Both the position numbers and the translations under genes were made by a program. A stretch of DNA of 32,975 nucleotides from Acidobacteriota bacterium (GTDB taxonomy: Bacteria > Acidobacteriota > Polarisedimenticolia > J045), in the NCBI GenBank assembly GCA_017994815.1, contig JAGOJY010000048.1, forward strand, positions 1 to 32,975, in the 5' to 3' direction. Below the pieces are notes generated by a model. It ran no database searches. It was not told the origin of the DNA and saw only the letters and a program-made list of their open reading frames with translations. Positions 30,482-32,975 of this stretch are shown here, in pieces (within the stretch, counting starts at the first letter, position 1; each line of letters starts with the position of its first letter).

Positions 30482-32077
30482 ATGATCCGCCGCTGGCTTC
30501 GGCGAAGGCGGTCATCGGCCGCGCTGCGGCACCTCGTCCTCCCGCGGGACGGGTTTCGCGCGGCCGTGGCCCGCGAGCCGTCGCGCTTGGCGCTGGTGGC
30601 GCCGCGCGGTTCGCTGACCTACGGCGAGTTGGGCTCGCGCGTGCGGCGGCTGGCGGCGGCACTGGACGCGCGCGGCGTCGGCCGCGGGTCGGCCGTGTTC
30701 GCGCAGCTCCGCGACGACTGGGAGCAGGTCGAGCTGCGGCTGGCCGCGCAGGAGATCGGCGCCCTGTTCGCGGGCTTCTCCCCCGCCGATGCAACGGACC
30801 TCGTCGCCCGCGCGGCGGCGGCGGCGCGCCCGCGGGTGTTCGTCTACGACCCGTCGTTCGCGGCGGGGACGGCGCGGCGCTTCGCGGAGGCGGGGGAACC
30901 GTACGGGCTCATCGCCGTCGGTGGCGAGTACGAGCGCTGGCTGCAGCGCGCGGCCGACCACCAGCCCGGGGCGGACGTCGCACCTGAAGACCCGGCCGTG
31001 CTCGCCCTCACGGCGGGCACCGGCGGCGCGCCCGCGATGGTGTGCCTGGACCAGGCCGACCTGCTGCACGGCGCGCGCGTTTTCGCCGGGATGGCGGGGT
31101 TCGAGCCCGACCCGGTCCTGCTGAGCGGCGTGCCGCTCGGGGCCCCGGGCGCCGGCACGTTGCTGGCGGCCGTCCTCTGCGGCGGCACGCTGGTGCTCGC
31201 CGATTCGCGCGCGGCCGACGGCCTCCTGCCCCTCGTCGCGCGGCACGGCGTGACGCGGATGCTCGTCACGTCCAGCCAGCTCGTCGACGTCCTCGATTCC
31301 GACGAACTCGACGCCGCCGATCTCGCGTCCTTGCGCGGCGTGGTCTACGGGTCGGCGCCGATGCCCGCGGCGAAGCTCGAGGACGCGCTGCTCCTGTTCG
31401 GCCCGATGCTGACGCAGGTCTACGCGCTCGCGGAGTGCGCGGCGCCGATCGCCTCGCTGCCGGCGGCGATGCACGTCTCGGGCTCGCGCCCGGCGCCCCG
31501 CTGTGTGCTGACATCGGCGGGACAGGTGCCGCGCGGGGCCGGCGTGCGGGTCCACGGGGCGGATGGCCACGATCTCCCCGCCGGCACGCCCGGCGAGCTT
31601 TTGGTCCGCCTGCCGGACTGTTTTCCCGGTTACTGGCACGACCCGGACCTCGCGCGCGAGCGCGTGATCGACGGCTACCTGCGAACCGGCGACCTCGGGA
31701 CGCTCGACGGCCGGGGCGGGTTCCAGGTCCTCGGTCGTTGCGACGAGGTGATCGAGCGCCCGGGATGCCGCATCGTGCCGCGGCTCGTGGAGGAAATGGT
31801 CCACGACCACCCCGCGGTGAAGGAGGCGGCCCTCGCGCAGCCGCGCCGCGGGGGCGAGGTCGTGCTGTGCGTGTCGCTCCGGCGCGCGCTGCGCGACCGG
31901 CGGGACAGGATCGAGCGCTCGCTCGAGGCGTTCTGCCGCGAGCGCATCGCCACGCCCGAGCAGCCGGACCGCATCGAGATCGTGGACGAGCTGCCGCGCA
32001 GCGCGGCGGGCAAGGTGTCGCGCCGCGAGCTGGCCGAGGCCCTCGCCGCCGTGAGCGCCGCTCCGATCCCGACGTAA
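30482..32077 (+). CDS. AMP-forming acyl-CoA synthetase/ligase-like protein (ANL superfamily)
   Basis: The 531-residue protein belongs to the adenylating ANL superfamily, which activates a carboxylate as acyl-AMP and usually passes it to CoA or a carrier. Motifs in order: LTYGELGSRVRRLA (A1 region), the phosphate loop LTAGTGGAPAM (about residues 176-186), VYGSAPMPAAKLE, YALAECAAPI (A5), YLRTGDLGTLDGRGGFQVLGR (A7), CDEVIERPGCRIVPRLVEE (A8) and LPRSAAGKVSRREL with catalytic K511 (A10). The phosphate loop differs from the consensus TSGTTGxPKG and lacks its Lys. The start ATG 30482 has no clear Shine-Dalgarno. It is transcribed alone, with no acyl carrier, PKS or NRPS neighbours, so the substrate is unknown. 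Confidence 0.82.
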   Translation: MIRRWLRRRRSSAALRHLVLPRDGFRAAVAREPSRLALVAPRGSLTYGELGSRVRRLAAALDARGVGRGSAVFAQLRDDWEQVELRLAAQEIGALFAGFSPADATDLVARAAAAARPRVFVYDPSFAAGTARRFAEAGEPYGLIAVGGEYERWLQRAADHQPGADVAPEDPAVLALTAGTGGAPAMVCLDQADLLHGARVFAGMAGFEPDPVLLSGVPLGAPGAGTLLAAVLCGGTLVLADSRAADGLLPLVARHGVTRMLVTSSQLVDVLDSDELDAADLASLRGVVYGSAPMPAAKLEDALLLFGPMLTQVYALAECAAPIASLPAAMHVSGSRPAPRCVLTSAGQVPRGAGVRVHGADGHDLPAGTPGELLVRLPDCFPGYWHDPDLARERVIDGYLRTGDLGTLDGRGGFQVLGRCDEVIERPGCRIVPRLVEEMVHDHPAVKEAALAQPRRGGEVVLCVSLRRALRDRRDRIERSLEAFCRERIATPEQPDRIEIVDELPRSAAGKVSRRELAEALAAVSAAPIPT

Positions 32078-32140
32078 TCGCGATCCCGTTCGCCAGGCAC
32101 CGCCGTTCGCCGCGCGAATCGACCGGTTCGCATCGGCGAA

Positions 32141-32165
32141 GGGGGACAGGTGTGCACCTTCCCCC
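32141..32165. repeat. REP-like hairpin at convergent gene ends
   Basis: GGGGG (32141-32145) pairs with CCCCC (32161-32165), enclosing a small asymmetric internal loop and an inner stem AGGTG/CACCT (32148-32152, 32155-32159). It sits between the ligase stop and the convergent remnant gene, so it could serve as a bidirectional terminator. The GGGGACAGGTGT string is reminiscent of REP elements mobilised by Y1 transposases, but none is in the window. Confidence 0.45.
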
Positions 32166-32173
32166 GCCGTTGA

Positions 32174-32780
32174 TCACGCTTCGCAGGCGTTGCCGATGCC
32201 GTCGTTGTCGGCGTCGGCCTGGTTCGTGTTCACCGTGCGCGGGCAGTTGTCGTCGCAGTTGGCCGTGGCGCCGCCGGTGCACGGCGCGTTGCCGCGCTGG
32301 CCGTCGCCGTTCCCGTCGTCGGGAACGCCGTCGCCGTCCTGGTCCGGGTCGCAGATGTCGCCGAGCGTATCGCCGTCGATGTCGAACTGGTCGATGTTGG
32401 CCGCGGACGGGCAGTTGTCGCACACGTCGCCGCGCGAGGCGGTGTCGGCGTCGGACTGCGAGTCGTTGCGGAAGCCCGGGCAGTTGTCCTGCGCCTCCTC
32501 CCAGCCGTCGCCGTCGCGGTCGCGCGTCGCCGCGGGACACGGGTCCGGATTCGGACGCGGCGAGCCCGCCGACGGGTCGCCCAGACTGCTCTCGGCGTTC
32601 GAGCCGCACGTGTTGCTGGCGAGGTAGAAGTACGCGACGCCGGAGCGCGGGACGAGCGGATCGTCCGTTCGCCTTCAACCAGCAGTGCCTCGAGAACCGC
32701 TCGTCGGACACGGCGGCGCCCCAGGTGTCGCCGGCGTCAGCGCCTCCGACGCGGACGGGCGGCGACCAGCGACCCGGGAA
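32174..32780 (-). pseudogene. Frameshifted remnant of a secreted FN3 / thrombospondin type 3 repeat protein
   Basis: The minus-strand frame ending at TGA 32174-32176 encodes an FN3-like C-terminal edge (SGVAYFYLASNTCGSN ... PDPCP) followed by calcium-binding thrombospondin type 3 repeats (DRDGDGWEEAQDNCPG, CDNCPSAANIDQFDIDGD, DPDQDGDGVPDD and DADNDGIGNACE). The frame is closed by TGA at 32675-32677. Coding character then continues in a second frame (LLVEGER) and a third (DAGDTWGAAVSDERF), consistent with two single-base deletions near 32665 and 32694. Only about 170 bp remain before the neighbouring gene, so the large N-terminal part such proteins normally have is missing. A decayed gene or assembly error is likely. 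The upstream limit is approximate. Confidence 0.65.
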
Positions 32781-32846
32781 GCTACGCCGGCAACCCCTCC
32801 AGCGACCAATTACAGGCGGATGTAAGGCGCCGGTGCGCCCGCAACG

Positions 32847-32975
32847 TCACTCGGGGTGGATGTCGCCGGAACCGAAGACGCTGCGCTCGACCTGGGGCTG
32901 GCCGCGGTAGACCACGTCACCGCTGCCCATGATCCTGGCCTTGAGCGTCGAGCTGGCGTTCACGCGGACGTCGCC
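32847..32975 (-). CDS. DUF2807 (GIN) adhesin-head-like protein, C-terminal end only
   Basis: The last 42 codons of a minus-strand gene are present, entering from the right window edge and ending at TGA (TCA 32847-32849). The reading GDVRVNASSTLKARIMGSGD followed by VVYRGQPQVERSVFGSGDIHPE matches the repeating Gly-Ser-Gly-Asp turns of the DUF2807 beta-helix, named a putative auto-transporter adhesin head. Such proteins are usually exported, and their role is not defined. It is too short for the standard ORF cut-off, but the composition and motif are distinctive. The N-terminus and signal lie outside the window. Confidence 0.78.
   Translation of the reverse strand, partial: GDVRVNASSTLKARIMGSGDVVYRGQPQVERSVFGSGDIHPE

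Noticed and set aside
32810..32825. Palindrome TTACA...TGTAA between the GIN gene and the remnant
   Set aside because: The 5-bp arms with a 6-nt spacer can arise by chance. It lies in decayed sequence with no nearby start codon to regulate.
1..32975. CRISPR arrays, insertion sequences, prophage or integrase genes
   Set aside because: No regularly spaced direct repeats, transposase, integrase or phage structural motifs were seen on either strand.

Overview
The window comes from a very GC-rich (roughly 70 % by eye), gene-dense, probably diderm bacterium. A lipoprotein signal, a LapA/LapB-type envelope regulator, a Tat substrate, an MglA/MglB polarity pair and secreted proteins carrying FN3-like, P-domain and thrombospondin type 3 modules together suggest a metagenome-type Acidobacteriota (Thermoanaerobaculia or Polarisedimenticolia-like) or a related deep lineage. 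This placement is an inference from gene content; no rRNA is present.

Positions 1-8914 (all +) are core housekeeping. The order is the 3' end of katG, tadA, tRNA-Ser(GGA), the small SRP RNA, a strong hairpin terminator, dnaX-ebfC-recR, the mglB-mglA cassette, a clear sigma70-type promoter, then rplU-rpmA-obgE-nadD-rsfS-rlmH with 4-nt start/stop overlaps. These genes serve tRNA editing, protein targeting, replication and recombination repair, cell polarity, and ribosome assembly coupled to NAD synthesis.

Positions 8946-13003 (+) hold envelope and accessory genes: a patatin-like lipoprotein, a fused LapA-LapB-like TPR protein with a C-terminal zinc ribbon, comF, and a secreted divergent cyclophilin. 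Positions 13022-18501 hold a degenerate hybrid kinase (-), an MFS transporter (+) and a transketolase-family enzyme (-). The last two genes meet with directly abutting stop codons.

Positions 18585-30103 hold a Tat-exported DUF362-like protein (+), a small inverted-repeat element at the convergent junction, then a minus-strand run. That run is a YbjN-like protein overlapping an NAD-type isocitrate dehydrogenase, a 1226-residue fusion of an alkaline-phosphatase-superfamily domain and a 5'-nucleotidase, a methyltransferase, and a 1215-residue secreted C13 (legumain-like) protease. After a gene-free stretch come an orphan AMP-forming ligase (+), a REP-like hairpin, a frameshifted remnant of a thrombospondin type 3 protein, and the 3' end of a DUF2807 (GIN) adhesin-like gene running off the window.

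No CRISPR array, prophage, insertion sequence or obvious defence island is present. The unusual material is protein-level: enzymes whose catalytic residues have been replaced (hybrid kinase, N-terminal phosphatase domain, cyclophilin, ligase loop), fusions (LapA-LapB, phosphatase-nucleotidase, the multi-domain C13 protease), a C-terminal module shared by unrelated exported proteins, and several promoters placed so that the mRNA would be leaderless. I found no clear new multi-gene system.
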